Below, in pieces: positions 50,174 to 59,120 of a DNA stretch of 64,000 bases. The stretch spans positions 62,001 to 126,000 of the forward strand of contig JBFWVD010000004.1 of NCBI GenBank assembly GCA_050246915.1. The letters are read 5' to 3'. Position 1 is the first letter of the stretch. Each line of letters opens with the position of its first letter. The position numbers were made by a program, and so were the translations under genes. Under the pieces are notes generated by a model. That model was not told the DNA's origin. It made no database searches and saw nothing but the letters and a program-made list of their open reading frames with translations. The stretch comes from JBFWVD01 sp050246915. Its GTDB lineage: Bacteria; Actinomycetota; Acidimicrobiia; Acidimicrobiales; Ilumatobacteraceae.

Positions 50174-50449
50174 ACACCCGGACCATGGTCCCTGCGTCGA
50201 CGGCAGAACCTCGGCGGCGCGCCGCGCGACCTCGTCGCTCACGAGCGGTTCGATGATGCACGTCTTGAAGAAGCGGTTGGCATTGGCGTCGCGCCGGGGA
50301 TCGACCAGTGCGAGCCGACAGGCGGGATACGGCGCCGCTGGCGAGTACGAGCATGTGTCAGACCGCGTGGTCGATCTGGCGATCTCGGATGCGGGTAGGT
50401 GACGTCGCTTCAACTCGTCGTACAGGTCACCGGGCAGGTACACCTGCAT
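50174..50449 (-). pseudogene. VapBC-like remnant abutting attR
   Basis: The frame from ATG 50449 begins as a VapB antitoxin (MQVYLPGDLYDELKRRHLPASE), loses that family after about 22 residues, and then runs into a VapC-type C-terminal stretch (DPRRDANANRFF, IIEPLVSDEVARRAAEVL). So an antitoxin start and a PIN end have been fused by deletion of the middle. The end is cut at the attR repeat (the frame continues antisense to the tRNA copy), so the PIN tail is also lost. It is outside the element on the chromosomal side. Confidence 0.6.
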
Positions 50450-50502
50450 AGACGCGCAGACCTTGGTGTGGGTGCAGCGGCCGATCGACCTGCTCGGGTG
50501 CT

Positions 50503-50847
50503 TCAGGGCAGCAGGGTGTACTCGGGGTTGGTGAGCTCGAGCAGCTTCACCCCGCGTGTGGCGACGCCCTCCACCACGATCTTGCGTCCGAGGGTCACGC
50601 CGCCGATGTCACGCCGCCCCGTCCACACCGCCACCACCGACCCGGTGTCGTCGGAGATCGTCACCGCCAGCGATGGGAGACCGTTGGTGGGTCGGGCGCG
50701 CATGCGCATCACCTGACCAGTCACCTTCACCCGCATGCGCGGTTGGGCGAGGTTGATGGCCACCACGCCGGCCAACGCAGCGTCGACGTTGGTCGCCGTC
50801 GGCGCGTCGGCCTTTGCCTTGGAACCGCGTCGGCCGAGCAGTGCCAT
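50503..50847 (-). CDS. OB-fold nucleic-acid-binding protein
   Basis: 114-aa protein with one OB fold: QPRMRVKVTGQVMRMRARP, PSLAVTISDDTGSVVAVW, GRKIVVEGVATRGVKLLELTNPEYTLL. It resembles the small OB-fold protein next to the ceoB/ceoC TrkA genes of mycobacteria (Rv2694c-like). ATG 50847 overlaps the trkA stop (TGATG), so it is coupled to the potassium block. Its role there is unknown. Confidence 0.75.
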   Translation of the reverse strand: MALLGRRGSKAKADAPTATNVDAALAGVVAINLAQPRMRVKVTGQVMRMRARPTNGLPSLAVTISDDTGSVVAVWTGRRDIGGVTLGRKIVVEGVATRGVKLLELTNPEYTLLP

Positions 50848-51509
50848 CACCCCACCAGCACCTGTCGCACGTCGGCGTCGGCATCGGCGCCGACGAGCAC
50901 GATGACCTCGTCGAGATCACGCAGCACGGTGTCGCCGCGCGGCACCACGACGTGGCCGTCGCGGATCACCGCCACGATGGTCGACTCGCGCGGCAGGCCG
51001 AGGCTGGCCAGATCGCGTCCGATGGCCGGCGAACCCGATGCCAAGGTCACCTCGGCAAGTTTGGCGTTGCCGCGCTCGAACGACATGAGGCGCACGAACG
51101 ACCCGACGCTGACCGCCTCTTCCACCATGGCGGTGAGCAGATGCGGCGTCGACACCGACAGGTCCACGCCCCACATCTCGTTGTACATCCACTCGTTGTC
51201 GGGGTTGTTCACGCGAGCGACGACGCGCGGCACGCCGAACTCCTGCTTGGCCAGCAACGAGATGACGAGGTTGTCCTCATCGTCACCGGTGACCGCGGCG
51301 ACGACATCGGCGTCGATGCACCCGGCATCGGTGAGCGTCTTGATCTCGCACGCGTCACCGATCTTCCACGTGATGGCGTCGTTGTCGCGGAAGTGACGCT
51401 TGACGAGGTCGGCGGTCTGATCGATGAGGGTTACCTCGTGACCGGAACCTTGGAGTTGGCGGGCCATGTGCCGCCCGACGCTGCCGGCGCCGGCGATGAC
51501 GACCTTCAT
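50847..51509 (-). CDS. trkA: TrkA-type potassium regulatory subunit (second copy)
   Basis: 220-aa RCK protein: NAD-binding MKVVIAGAGSVGRHMARQL start, DQTADLVKR, VAAVTGDDEDNL, and an RCK_C half (AKLAEVTLASGSPAIGRDL to VIVLVGADAD). It gates K+ channels or transporters in response to nucleotides. Coupled to the first trkA (TGATG). The pair and the KimA-like gene match the ceoB-ceoC block of mycobacteria. Confidence 0.9.
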   Translation of the reverse strand: MKVVIAGAGSVGRHMARQLQGSGHEVTLIDQTADLVKRHFRDNDAITWKIGDACEIKTLTDAGCIDADVVAAVTGDDEDNLVISLLAKQEFGVPRVVARVNNPDNEWMYNEMWGVDLSVSTPHLLTAMVEEAVSVGSFVRLMSFERGNAKLAEVTLASGSPAIGRDLASLGLPRESTIVAVIRDGHVVVPRGDTVLRDLDEVIVLVGADADADVRQVLVG

Positions 51510-52162
51510 CAGTGACCTCCACCGTGAGAAGCGAACAAGTCCTCGCGGGCTGCAGCGGAGGACAGCACGACATGCAGCACGTCGTCTTGTTGCACGAGCA
51601 TCCCGGGCGCCGGGATCTGGGGCTGGCCCAGGCGGGTGAGCAGCATGACGCGTGCGCCGGCGTGCTCCAATTGGGCGACGGTCCGACCGGCGGCGCTGCC
51701 CGGCACCTTGCGCTCGGCCAACACATACTGCGATGACGGGTCGATCCAGTCCACCGACTCGTGACCCGGGAGAACATGGCGCAGCGCCCGCCCTGCGGTC
51801 CATGCCACCGAGGCGACTGTCGGGATGCCGAGCCGCTCGTAGATCGCGGCGCGTTTGGGGTCGTAGATGCGGGCCATGACCCGATCGACCCCGAACGTCT
51901 CGCGCGCGACTCGGGCGATGAGGATGTTGGAGTTGTCACCACTGGTGACTGCCATGACCGCGCTCTCGGCGGTCACCCCGGCCCGGGTCAGCAACCCACG
52001 GTCGAAACCGACGCCGACCATTGTTCGACCGCCGAAGTCTCCCCCGAGCCGATCGAAGGCCGTGGACTTCTTGTCGATCACGACCACGTCGTGACCGGCC
52101 TCCACCAACTCGAGCGCGACCGTCGAGCCGACGCGCCCACAACCCACTACGACGACGTGCAT
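51509..52162 (-). CDS. trkA: TrkA-type potassium regulatory subunit (first copy)
   Basis: 217-aa RCK_N plus RCK_C protein: MHVVVVGCGRVGSTVALEL (GxGxxG), VIDKKS after strand 2, AVTSGDNSNI, and RCK_C from VPGSAAGRTVAQLEH to DDVLHVVL. It would form a regulatory ring with the second TrkA or bind a K+ carrier. Twenty-one bases after the KimA-like gene and coupled to the next one. No TrkH/TrkG channel is in the window. Confidence 0.9.
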   Translation of the reverse strand: MHVVVVGCGRVGSTVALELVEAGHDVVVIDKKSTAFDRLGGDFGGRTMVGVGFDRGLLTRAGVTAESAVMAVTSGDNSNILIARVARETFGVDRVMARIYDPKRAAIYERLGIPTVASVAWTAGRALRHVLPGHESVDWIDPSSQYVLAERKVPGSAAGRTVAQLEHAGARVMLLTRLGQPQIPAPGMLVQQDDVLHVVLSSAAAREDLFASHGGGH

Positions 52163-52183
52163 CAGACGTGCGCCTCTTTCTGC

Positions 52184-54052
52184 TCAAGCATCGGTGACAA
52201 CACCGTGATTCATGTGAACGGGTACCGACACCACGGCCGTGTGCGGTCGATGCAACAGCCGGGCCTTGAGCGCGAACGCGCTGCCGTTGTGCAGCCACTG
52301 GCTCTTCCAGCTGGTGACGAACTCGGGGATGACCACCGTTATCATGTCATCGCCGTACAACTGATCGAGTTCGTCGATGAACCCCATGACCGGCCGGGTG
52401 AGCTCACGGTAGGGCGAGTACACCGTGTGGAGCTCGATGGGCACCTTGTGATCGGCCCACTGCTTCTCGATGCGTTGACGATCCTCGTCATCGGTGGCCA
52501 CCGTGACGGCCATGAGGCGATCGGGGTTCAGCGATCGGGCGTATTGGATGCCGTGCAGCACGCCTTTGTTGATGCCGCCGACCAGCACGATCATCGTGTG
52601 TGTCTCGCGCCGTGGCCAGTAGCCGACGTCGACCTTGAGCGCTTCGCGTCCCCGCTCGTAGTGGCGGCCGATGGACCGGAAGATCGTCACCATGATCGGG
52701 ATGAGCAGCGCCGGGATCCAGGCGCCTTCGGTGAACTTCGAGACCACCACGATCACCGCGATCATGCCGGTGGTGACGGCACCGATGGCGTTGATCACCA
52801 TGCCGATGCGCCAGTTGGGCTCGCGGTGTTTGAGGTGATGGCGCACCATGCCGCTCTGGCTGAGCGTGAAGCCGGTGAACACGCCGAACGCGTACAACGG
52901 GATGAGCTTGGAGATGTCGCCGTTGAAGGCCACGATCAATGCGCTGGCCACGACAGCGAGGAAGAGCACCCCGTTGGAGAACACCAGGCGAGCACCGCGA
53001 TTGAAGAACTGCCGGGGGAGGAACCCATCTCTGGCCACGATCGAGGCCAAACGGGGGAAGTCGGCGTAGGCGGTGTTGGCGGCCAGGATCAAGATGAGGA
53101 ACGTGGCGATCATCGTCAGCCAGAACATGACGCCCTTGCCCCCGTAGAGGTATTGGGCCATGAGGCCGAGGCCGTTGCCGTCCTCCTCACCGCGGTAGGG
53201 CTTGAGGTGTGATGCCAGGATCGACACGCCGAGGAAACAGCTGCCCAAGATGCCGCCCATCCACATGAGCGTGGTGGCGGCGTTCTTGCTCTCGGGTTTG
53301 GCGAAGGCCGGCACGCCGTTGGACACGGCCTCGACACCGGAGAGCGCCACCGCTCCCGACGAGAACGCTCGCAGCAACATGAACAGCCCGAGCGTTCCGG
53401 TCTGTTTGCTGAGTTCCACCGCATCCTCGCTCAGCAGCGACTCGGGGATGGGGCCGATGTCCTGCACGAAGATGCGGTACAGGCCGACCACGATCAACGT
53501 GATGAGCATGAGGATGTAGAAGTACGTCGGTCCGGCGAAGGCCGCGCCGCTCTCCTTCACGCCACGCAAGTTGACGATCGTCATCAACAGCACACAGGCC
53601 AAGCAGACCGGTACCGTCCATTTCGAGTCGAAGCCCGTGGCGGTGCGGATGGCGAGCACGCCACCGGCCACGCTCACCGCCACCGTGAGGATGTAGTCCA
53701 CGAGCAGCGATGCCCCCGCGACCAGTGACGGCGTCACGCCCAGGTTCTCGCGGCTCACGATGTAGGCACCACCGCCGGAGGGGTAGGCCGTGATCGTCTG
53801 GCGGTAGCTGAGCACCACGATGAGCATCAGGGCGCACACCACGAGCGCGATGGGAACCAGCGTGCGATAGGCGGTGGTGCCGACGCTCGCCTGGAGCAGG
53901 ATCACCACGAGGATCTCGTCGGTGGCATACGCCGTCGACGAGATGGCGTCCGATGCGAACACCGGCAGGGCGATCTTCTTGCTCAGCCGCTGATGGTGCT
54001 CGTCCGCGCTCGAGATGGGTGAGCCGAGGAGGATGTTTTTGAGTCTTGGCAT
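52184..54052 (-). CDS. APC-family permease, KimA-like potassium transporter
   Basis: 622-aa APC-superfamily protein with about 12 TM helices (LPVFASDAISSTAYATDEIL, TAYPSGGGAYIVSRENLG, VEAVSNGVPAF, LILAANTAYADFPRLASI) and a C-terminal cytoplasmic domain of about 150 residues (IVLVGGINKGVLHGIQYARSL). This arrangement is that of KimA/YdaO, a high-affinity H+/K+ symporter that c-di-AMP controls in Bacillus, and of the APC gene beside mycobacterial ceoB/ceoC. Two TrkA proteins follow, fitting K+ control. ATG 54052 fits the family; kdpE is 69 bp upstream. Confidence 0.85.
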   Translation of the reverse strand: MPRLKNILLGSPISSADEHHQRLSKKIALPVFASDAISSTAYATDEILVVILLQASVGTTAYRTLVPIALVVCALMLIVVLSYRQTITAYPSGGGAYIVSRENLGVTPSLVAGASLLVDYILTVAVSVAGGVLAIRTATGFDSKWTVPVCLACVLLMTIVNLRGVKESGAAFAGPTYFYILMLITLIVVGLYRIFVQDIGPIPESLLSEDAVELSKQTGTLGLFMLLRAFSSGAVALSGVEAVSNGVPAFAKPESKNAATTLMWMGGILGSCFLGVSILASHLKPYRGEEDGNGLGLMAQYLYGGKGVMFWLTMIATFLILILAANTAYADFPRLASIVARDGFLPRQFFNRGARLVFSNGVLFLAVVASALIVAFNGDISKLIPLYAFGVFTGFTLSQSGMVRHHLKHREPNWRIGMVINAIGAVTTGMIAVIVVVSKFTEGAWIPALLIPIMVTIFRSIGRHYERGREALKVDVGYWPRRETHTMIVLVGGINKGVLHGIQYARSLNPDRLMAVTVATDDEDRQRIEKQWADHKVPIELHTVYSPYRELTRPVMGFIDELDQLYGDDMITVVIPEFVTSWKSQWLHNGSAFALKARLLHRPHTAVVSVPVHMNHGVVTDA

Positions 54053-54109
54053 AGGTACCGATCGATCGGCTCGCAAACCATGCCGGGTTGGCGCGGGCGC
54101 TGTCCGATC

Positions 54110-54126
54110 CTTAGCGCGTTCTTAGC
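54110..54126 (-). promoter_or_regulatory. GCTAAG direct repeats between kdpE and the KimA-like gene
   Basis: On the minus strand GCTAAG occurs twice, 11 bp apart (54110-54115 and 54121-54126), overlapping the kdpE stop and about 60 bp before the transporter start. OmpR-family regulators often bind direct repeats with helical spacing, so KdpE is a candidate binder. Two short matches are weak evidence. Confidence 0.35.
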
Positions 54127-54808
54127 GGCCTTCTGGCGGTTGGAACCGGTACCCCATCCCTGACTCGGTCAGAAAATAGCGAGGACGTCCGGGCTCGGGT
54201 TCGAGCTTGCGGCGGATGTGGGCCATGTGGACGCGCAGGTAGTTGGTCTCGTCGCCGTACTGGGGACCCCACACCTGCTGCAGCAACTCCCTTCCCGACA
54301 CCAGGCGACCGGCGTTGCGTACCAGCACCTCGACCAGGTGCCACTCGGTGGGGGTGAGCTTCACCTCACCGTGGGCGGTCGTGACTCGTCGGGCGGCGAG
54401 ATCGAACGTCATGTCCGGCGTGATCACCGTGGGAGCCTCTTCGGCCGGGGCACTGCGACGGAGTGCGGCACGAAGCCGGGCCAGCAGTTCTCCCATGCCG
54501 AACGGCTTCGAGACGTAGTCGTCGGCGCCGGCGTCGAGCGCAGCGATCTTGTCGTACTCACCATCTCGTGCCGACAGCACGATGATGGGGATCTGGGTCC
54601 AATGGCGAAGCGATCGGATCACTTCGAGGCCCGACACGCCGGGAAGACCCAGGTCGACGATGACGGCATCGGGCCGGTTGGCCACCGCCAGTTCCAGCGC
54701 TCGCTCGCCGGTGGCGGCCAGGTCGACCTCGTAGGAGCGGGCCTTCAGGTTGGCGCCCAGGGTACGTAGCAGATGCGGTTCGTCGTCGACGCACAAGATG
54801 CGTGTCAT
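54122..54808 (-). CDS. kdpE: OmpR-family response regulator KdpE
   Basis: 228 residues: receiver ILCVDDEPHLLRTL (acidic pocket), VIVDLGLPG with the phosphorylated Asp, SARD, KPF Lys; then the winged-helix DNA-binding domain (LTPTEWHLVEVLVRN, RELLQQVWGPQYGDETNYLRVHMAHIRRKLE as NYLRVHMAHIRRKLE). KdpE normally drives kdpFABC; that operon is absent here. ATG 54808 overlaps the kdpD stop (ATGA). It probably controls the KimA-TrkA genes that follow it. Confidence 0.92.
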   Translation of the reverse strand: MTRILCVDDEPHLLRTLGANLKARSYEVDLAATGERALELAVANRPDAVIVDLGLPGVSGLEVIRSLRHWTQIPIIVLSARDGEYDKIAALDAGADDYVSKPFGMGELLARLRAALRRSAPAEEAPTVITPDMTFDLAARRVTTAHGEVKLTPTEWHLVEVLVRNAGRLVSGRELLQQVWGPQYGDETNYLRVHMAHIRRKLEPEPGRPRYFLTESGMGYRFQPPEGR

Positions 54809-57336
54809 CGCATCGCCATCGGGAGGGTCACCACGGCCGTGAGTCCACCGCGGGGTGTGTCGCGCAGATCGAGCGCCCCGCCCATGGCCACCGTCAGTCC
54901 GTCGGCGATCGCCAAGCCGAGGCCGACTCCACCGTGTGCGCTCGAGTCGAGGAGACGATGGAAGGGACGCCGAACGGTGGAGCGGTTCTTGGGGTGGATG
55001 CCCGGGCCGTGGTCGATGACGTAGATCTGCACGTCGCCGGAACGCTGATGAGCCATGACCTGCACCCGATCGTCGGGAGGTGACCAATCCACCGCATTGG
55101 TGACCAGGTTCGCCACGATGCGCTCCAACAGCGCGGGGTCCGCCGATACGTCGGCGATACCGGCTGGCAGGTTCAAACTCACCGTGGCGGCGCGATCGCC
55201 GAGGCTGTGCAGTGCGGCGGGCACGACCTCCTCGAGCGACACTGGTCGGAGCACCGGGCGGACCACACCCGCCTGCAGTCGACTCATGTCGAGCAGGTTC
55301 GTCACGATCGCGGTGAGCCGATCGGTCTCGTCCTCGATGGAAGCCAGGAACTCATCGCGCGTCTCCTCGGGCCATCGCACGTCGTGTTGGCGCAATGACG
55401 AGACCGAGGCCTTGATGCTGGCCAACGGCGATCGCAGGTCGTGCGAGACCGCTCGCAAGATCGCGGTGCGCAGCTCATCGGCGCGGCCGCGCGCGTCGGC
55501 TTCGGCGGCGATCGACGCGATGTGATGTTGCTCGAGCGCCTTCGACAGCTGAAGCAGGAAGGCGCGCAGCACGCGGTGCTCGTCAGCGGTGAGCGTGCGG
55601 CCGCGCGCGGCCACTACCACGCCCGGTGCGATCGGTTCGGAGAAGTCGCCCTCGGCGCTCTCGATCGGAGCTCGGGGGCCAGACGTGGCCACCACATCGG
55701 TATCGCCGCCGTCCTCGTGCAGCACGGCGACTCCGTCGAGACCGAACGTGTCGCGCAGCAGGTCGGTGATCGACTGCAACGCATCGGGCCCCCCGGAACC
55801 GGCCAGAGCGGCCAGAGCCGCAGCCTCTCGACGTGCTCGCTCCGCCTCGACAGATCGCTGTGCGGCAACCGACACGAACGACGACACGATGACGGCGACC
55901 GACACGAACACTGCGAGCTCGATGGCGTTCTGGCCGTCGTTCACGCGCAGCGTGTGATAGGGCTCGATGAGGAACCAGTTGGCCAACAGCGGCGCGGCGA
56001 CAGCGGCGATGACTCCGGGGAGACGACCTCCCGTGGCCGAGATGGCAACCACTGCGAGCAGATACAGCGCAAGTGCAGTTGACACTGAGGTCATCTCGCG
56101 GGTGGCGACGAGTCCGACGGTGAGTGCAGCCAGGCCGATGGCCCCGAGCAACAATGCGCCGAGCTGGCGTCGTCGAGTGAGGACAGCCGGAGACCAGCGC
56201 CACGGTTGTTGACGTGACGAGTCCTCGGATCTCCGATGCGAGATCACGTGCACGTCGACGTCGGGAGTGCGGTGCAAGATCTCGTCGACGACGGAGCCGT
56301 GACGCGAACCGACGAAACCGCTGAGCCCCAACGCCCGCACCCAGCCCCGCACCCGGCCGCCTCCGGAGGTGCCGAGCACGAGTTGGGTCGCTCCCTCCGC
56401 CTCGGCGAACGACAGCAACGACGCGGCCACGTCGTCACCGTCGATCTCGTGGAAGGAACCACCCACGTCGTGCAGCAGTGCGCGATGGGCGTCCAACACC
56501 TCCGAGACCTCCGTGCTGTGTCGCTTGCGCACGTGCACGCCCGCCAGCGGCGCTCTTGAGCGCCGGGCGATGCGGGCAGCGCGTCGGATGACCGCATCGC
56601 ACGTCGGGGCGCCGGTCACCGCCACGACCACGTGTTCGCGTGCCTCGGTGATGTGCGATGCAATGACGGTTGACGGTTCCACGACATGCACCGCAACGTG
56701 GTCGGCCATCCAGAACAGCAGCAGCGAACGCAATTGTGCGAAGGCATCGGTGTTGAACAGCTCGGAGCTCGTCGGATCGAGATGGTCGCGTCCGAACACG
56801 TTCCCATGAGCGATGCGCCGACGGATCGCTTCGGGGGTGATGTCCACCAACTCGATCTGATCGGCGCGTCGGAGGAACTCGTCGGGCACGTGGGCGTCGG
56901 GGCCGTGGCCCACGATGCGCTCAACGAGATCGGAGAGCGACTCGATGTGTTGCACCGTCAAGGTCGTGATCACGTCGATGCCGGCTTGCAAGATGGTCTC
57001 GACGTCCTGCCATCTATGAGCGTTGGGAGAACCGGGAGGGTTGTCGAAGGCGAGGTCGTCGATGATGACCGCGGCCGGACGGCGATCAACGATCGCCGCC
57101 ACGTCGAGTGCTGTGCTCGATTCGGGGCATCGGCGCGACCGCGAGCAGTCGAGCGGATCGGTTCCGATGAGCTCGGCGAGCTTGGCCAACGTGGCAGGGC
57201 GGTCGTGGGTGGTGACGCAGCCGACCATCACCGCTGCGCCGCGCGCTTGACGACGGATCGCCTCGTCGAGCATGGCGTATGTGGTGCCCGCGCCGGCGGC
57301 TGCACCGAGATGTATGCGCAGCGCGCCTCTGGCCAT
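54805..57336 (-). CDS. kdpD: Sensor histidine kinase KdpD with a defective P-loop
   Basis: 843 residues in full KdpD order: KdpD N-domain with IHLGAAAGAGTTYAML, Walker-B-like VIIDDLAFDNPPGS, TLTVQHIESLSD; a UspA-like domain; four TM helices (DUF4118, about 385-480, LGALLLGAIGLAALTVGLVA first); coiled/GAF part; HisKA with VSHDLRSPLASIKA (phosphorylated His); HATPase with GVGLGLAIADGL. The P-loop Lys of GxxxxGKT is Thr18 here (GAGTT instead of GVGKT), so the N-domain ATP site is probably lost, as the sequence shows. No kdpFABC is adjacent. Coupled to kdpE. Confidence 0.93.
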   Translation of the reverse strand: MARGALRIHLGAAAGAGTTYAMLDEAIRRQARGAAVMVGCVTTHDRPATLAKLAELIGTDPLDCSRSRRCPESSTALDVAAIVDRRPAAVIIDDLAFDNPPGSPNAHRWQDVETILQAGIDVITTLTVQHIESLSDLVERIVGHGPDAHVPDEFLRRADQIELVDITPEAIRRRIAHGNVFGRDHLDPTSSELFNTDAFAQLRSLLLFWMADHVAVHVVEPSTVIASHITEAREHVVVAVTGAPTCDAVIRRAARIARRSRAPLAGVHVRKRHSTEVSEVLDAHRALLHDVGGSFHEIDGDDVAASLLSFAEAEGATQLVLGTSGGGRVRGWVRALGLSGFVGSRHGSVVDEILHRTPDVDVHVISHRRSEDSSRQQPWRWSPAVLTRRRQLGALLLGAIGLAALTVGLVATREMTSVSTALALYLLAVVAISATGGRLPGVIAAVAAPLLANWFLIEPYHTLRVNDGQNAIELAVFVSVAVIVSSFVSVAAQRSVEAERARREAAALAALAGSGGPDALQSITDLLRDTFGLDGVAVLHEDGGDTDVVATSGPRAPIESAEGDFSEPIAPGVVVAARGRTLTADEHRVLRAFLLQLSKALEQHHIASIAAEADARGRADELRTAILRAVSHDLRSPLASIKASVSSLRQHDVRWPEETRDEFLASIEDETDRLTAIVTNLLDMSRLQAGVVRPVLRPVSLEEVVPAALHSLGDRAATVSLNLPAGIADVSADPALLERIVANLVTNAVDWSPPDDRVQVMAHQRSGDVQIYVIDHGPGIHPKNRSTVRRPFHRLLDSSAHGGVGLGLAIADGLTVAMGGALDLRDTPRGGLTAVVTLPMAMR

Positions 57337-57386
57337 GGGCCCAGTCTGCCCGGCCGAGGGGAACGATCACCCAGCCTGCCCCCGTG

Positions 57387-57938
57387 TCAGCGTTGACGGA
57401 GGTGGATGTCACGCAGCACATCGGCGAACACGGGGTCCTCGAGGCCGCGGTGCGGCTGGGTGTAGTCGTCGGGTCGCCGCCAGCCCCGTGCCGCGACTGC
57501 ATCGGTGCGGGTCCAGTCCACCAGGCAGACACGACTCAGGATCTTCCATTCGCCATTGCGCTTCTCGAAGTCGTCGAGGTAGCGGACGGCCCCGAGGAAG
57601 TCGAGAGCCGGCTTGTCCCCTCGGGCGCTCACACGGTGATAGGTCAGCGCGTAGGTCTCGGCGCGGGCCATGTCCCCGTTGGGCTCGATGAGGCAGTTGC
57701 CCATGAAGTGCATGGTCCGCTCCCAGGCGCCCAGTCCTGAGGTGATGTACTCGATGAACCCGTCGATCCCTCCTCGGTAGTCACCGTGGTCGTCGGTGCC
57801 GTCAGGGTGGTAGCAGCTGCGCACGAGGTCGTACTGGAGGCGGTCGATGCCGCGGGCGTAGCGGTAGATGACCTCACGGATCTCCTCTTTGTCCATCAGC
57901 CAACTCAGACGGCGCTCGACGGATGATGCATCGGACAT
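57387..57938 (-). CDS. SnoaL-like (NTF2-fold) protein
   Basis: 183-aa NTF2-like protein: LMDKEEIREVIYRYARGIDRLQYDLVRSCYHPDGTDDHG (as IREVIYRYARGIDR and SCYHPDGTDDHG), HFMGNCLIE, ALTYHRV, WKILSRVCLVDWTRTD. The YARGxDRxD and HxxGN patterns are of the SnoaL_4 group, used as ketosteroid-isomerase-like or dehydratase-like small enzymes in lipid or aromatic breakdown. Function unproven. 50 bp upstream of kdpD on the same strand; link to potassium is not expected. Confidence 0.75.
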   Translation of the reverse strand: MSDASSVERRLSWLMDKEEIREVIYRYARGIDRLQYDLVRSCYHPDGTDDHGDYRGGIDGFIEYITSGLGAWERTMHFMGNCLIEPNGDMARAETYALTYHRVSARGDKPALDFLGAVRYLDDFEKRNGEWKILSRVCLVDWTRTDAVAARGWRRPDDYTQPHRGLEDPVFADVLRDIHLRQR

Positions 57939-58261
57939 CGTTCACTCCCCCACGGACGAAGGGGCCGACGTGATGCCGACCCCCGACGGCAGCGATCACT
58001 GTGTCGCCTCGGGCTCGTCGAGGCAAGTGGAGACGGAGGTCCCAACCCAGCGGCGCCTACCCATCGACAATCAGCGCCAGTTGCCGGGAGCCACGGGGGT
58101 CGGTCCGGCATCACCGTTCCCCAGTGAGGATCTTCGGGTGATAGGAAACGGGCTGCGCTCCTCGTCGGGCACAGCCCGGAACTGATCGGCCCTTGCCACG
58201 GGGCCTGCCCATTGCTCTACCTTGCCCGTGAGCCATCTCCTTCTTGGCAGGGCGAATCCTC
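57939..58261. other. 323-bp intergenic region
   Basis: Divergent promoter region between the SnoaL-like gene and the exported-protein gene; no supported gene. A plausible plus-strand promoter reads TTGCCA (58193-58198), 17 bp, TCTACC (58216-58221). A hairpin CGGGCTG/CAGCCCG pairs 58149-58155 with 58172-58178. Confidence 0.4.
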
Positions 58262-59089
58262 ATGAACTCACGTCGCTGGTGGACGGCCCCGGTTCGGGTG
58301 CTGATCCTCCTCACACTCACGATGACGACATCGCTTGTCGTCGCGTCCATGACCGACGCATCGGCCGACTCGGTGCGATGCGAGGCCAGCACCGCACCCG
58401 ACGCATTGCGTGTGTACTGCGAACGCCATGTCAATGGTGGAGGCGTGCGCAATTCTGGTTTCCAGCGAACGCGTCGCCGCGTCGAGGCCTATCCGGGTGA
58501 GTTCGCCATGGTGTGCATCACCGGTGGTCAACCTGGGTTGCAGTTGCGCCGGATCGTGACCACCTGGGACGGTCACGTCATCGTCGATGGTCCGGTGTGC
58601 CGGCCGGTCGACCCAGCCGCGGCGGCGAATCTGCCCGCCGATGCCGAGATCTCAGAAGCGGTGCAAGGTTCTCGGGTGTGGCCCGTACCGACGGTTCACA
58701 CCGATCCCGCCGCCCGAGGTCTGGTGGCGTACCCGTTCGAGCTGGTGTGCACCGGTGACGCACCGATAGCGGTCGGCCCCCTCACATTGTCGGATGGGAG
58801 CACGGCAGTGGGCACCGCTCACGTCACCGCTGTCGAGTGGATGGTCGACGGCGATGCCGTGGCTGCGACATCGAGTTGCGCGGGCGAGCCGGGCCGATCG
58901 CCGGTGGGGTATCTGTGGTCGACCGCGGGAGACAAGGCCCTGGCCGTGCGGCTGCAATGGATCGCCGAGCTGACCGTGACGACAACGACCGGTGAGAGCG
59001 AGCAACGCGTGGTCGGTGACATCCTCACCGAGGCCAGTGCCGGCTTCACCGTCGAGCAGGTGCAGGCGGTCATCGACTACGAACGCTGA
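58262..59089 (+). CDS. Exported hypothetical protein
   Basis: 275 residues. The N-terminal hydrophobic stretch (VRVLILLTLTMTTSLVVASM) and TDASADS cleavage region suggest a signal peptide. The mature part is beta-rich with five or more Cys (VRCEAST, RVYCERH, MVCITGG, PVCRPVD, ELVCTGD, SSCAGE), suggesting disulfides. No family recognised. ATG 58262 with GCAGGGCGA upstream; TTG 58244 would add six residues. Confidence 0.6.
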   Translation: MNSRRWWTAPVRVLILLTLTMTTSLVVASMTDASADSVRCEASTAPDALRVYCERHVNGGGVRNSGFQRTRRRVEAYPGEFAMVCITGGQPGLQLRRIVTTWDGHVIVDGPVCRPVDPAAAANLPADAEISEAVQGSRVWPVPTVHTDPAARGLVAYPFELVCTGDAPIAVGPLTLSDGSTAVGTAHVTAVEWMVDGDAVAATSSCAGEPGRSPVGYLWSTAGDKALAVRLQWIAELTVTTTTGESEQRVVGDILTEASAGFTVEQVQAVIDYER

Positions 59090-59120
59090 GACACTGGGGT
59101 GAGGCGCGGGGACCAGGGCG

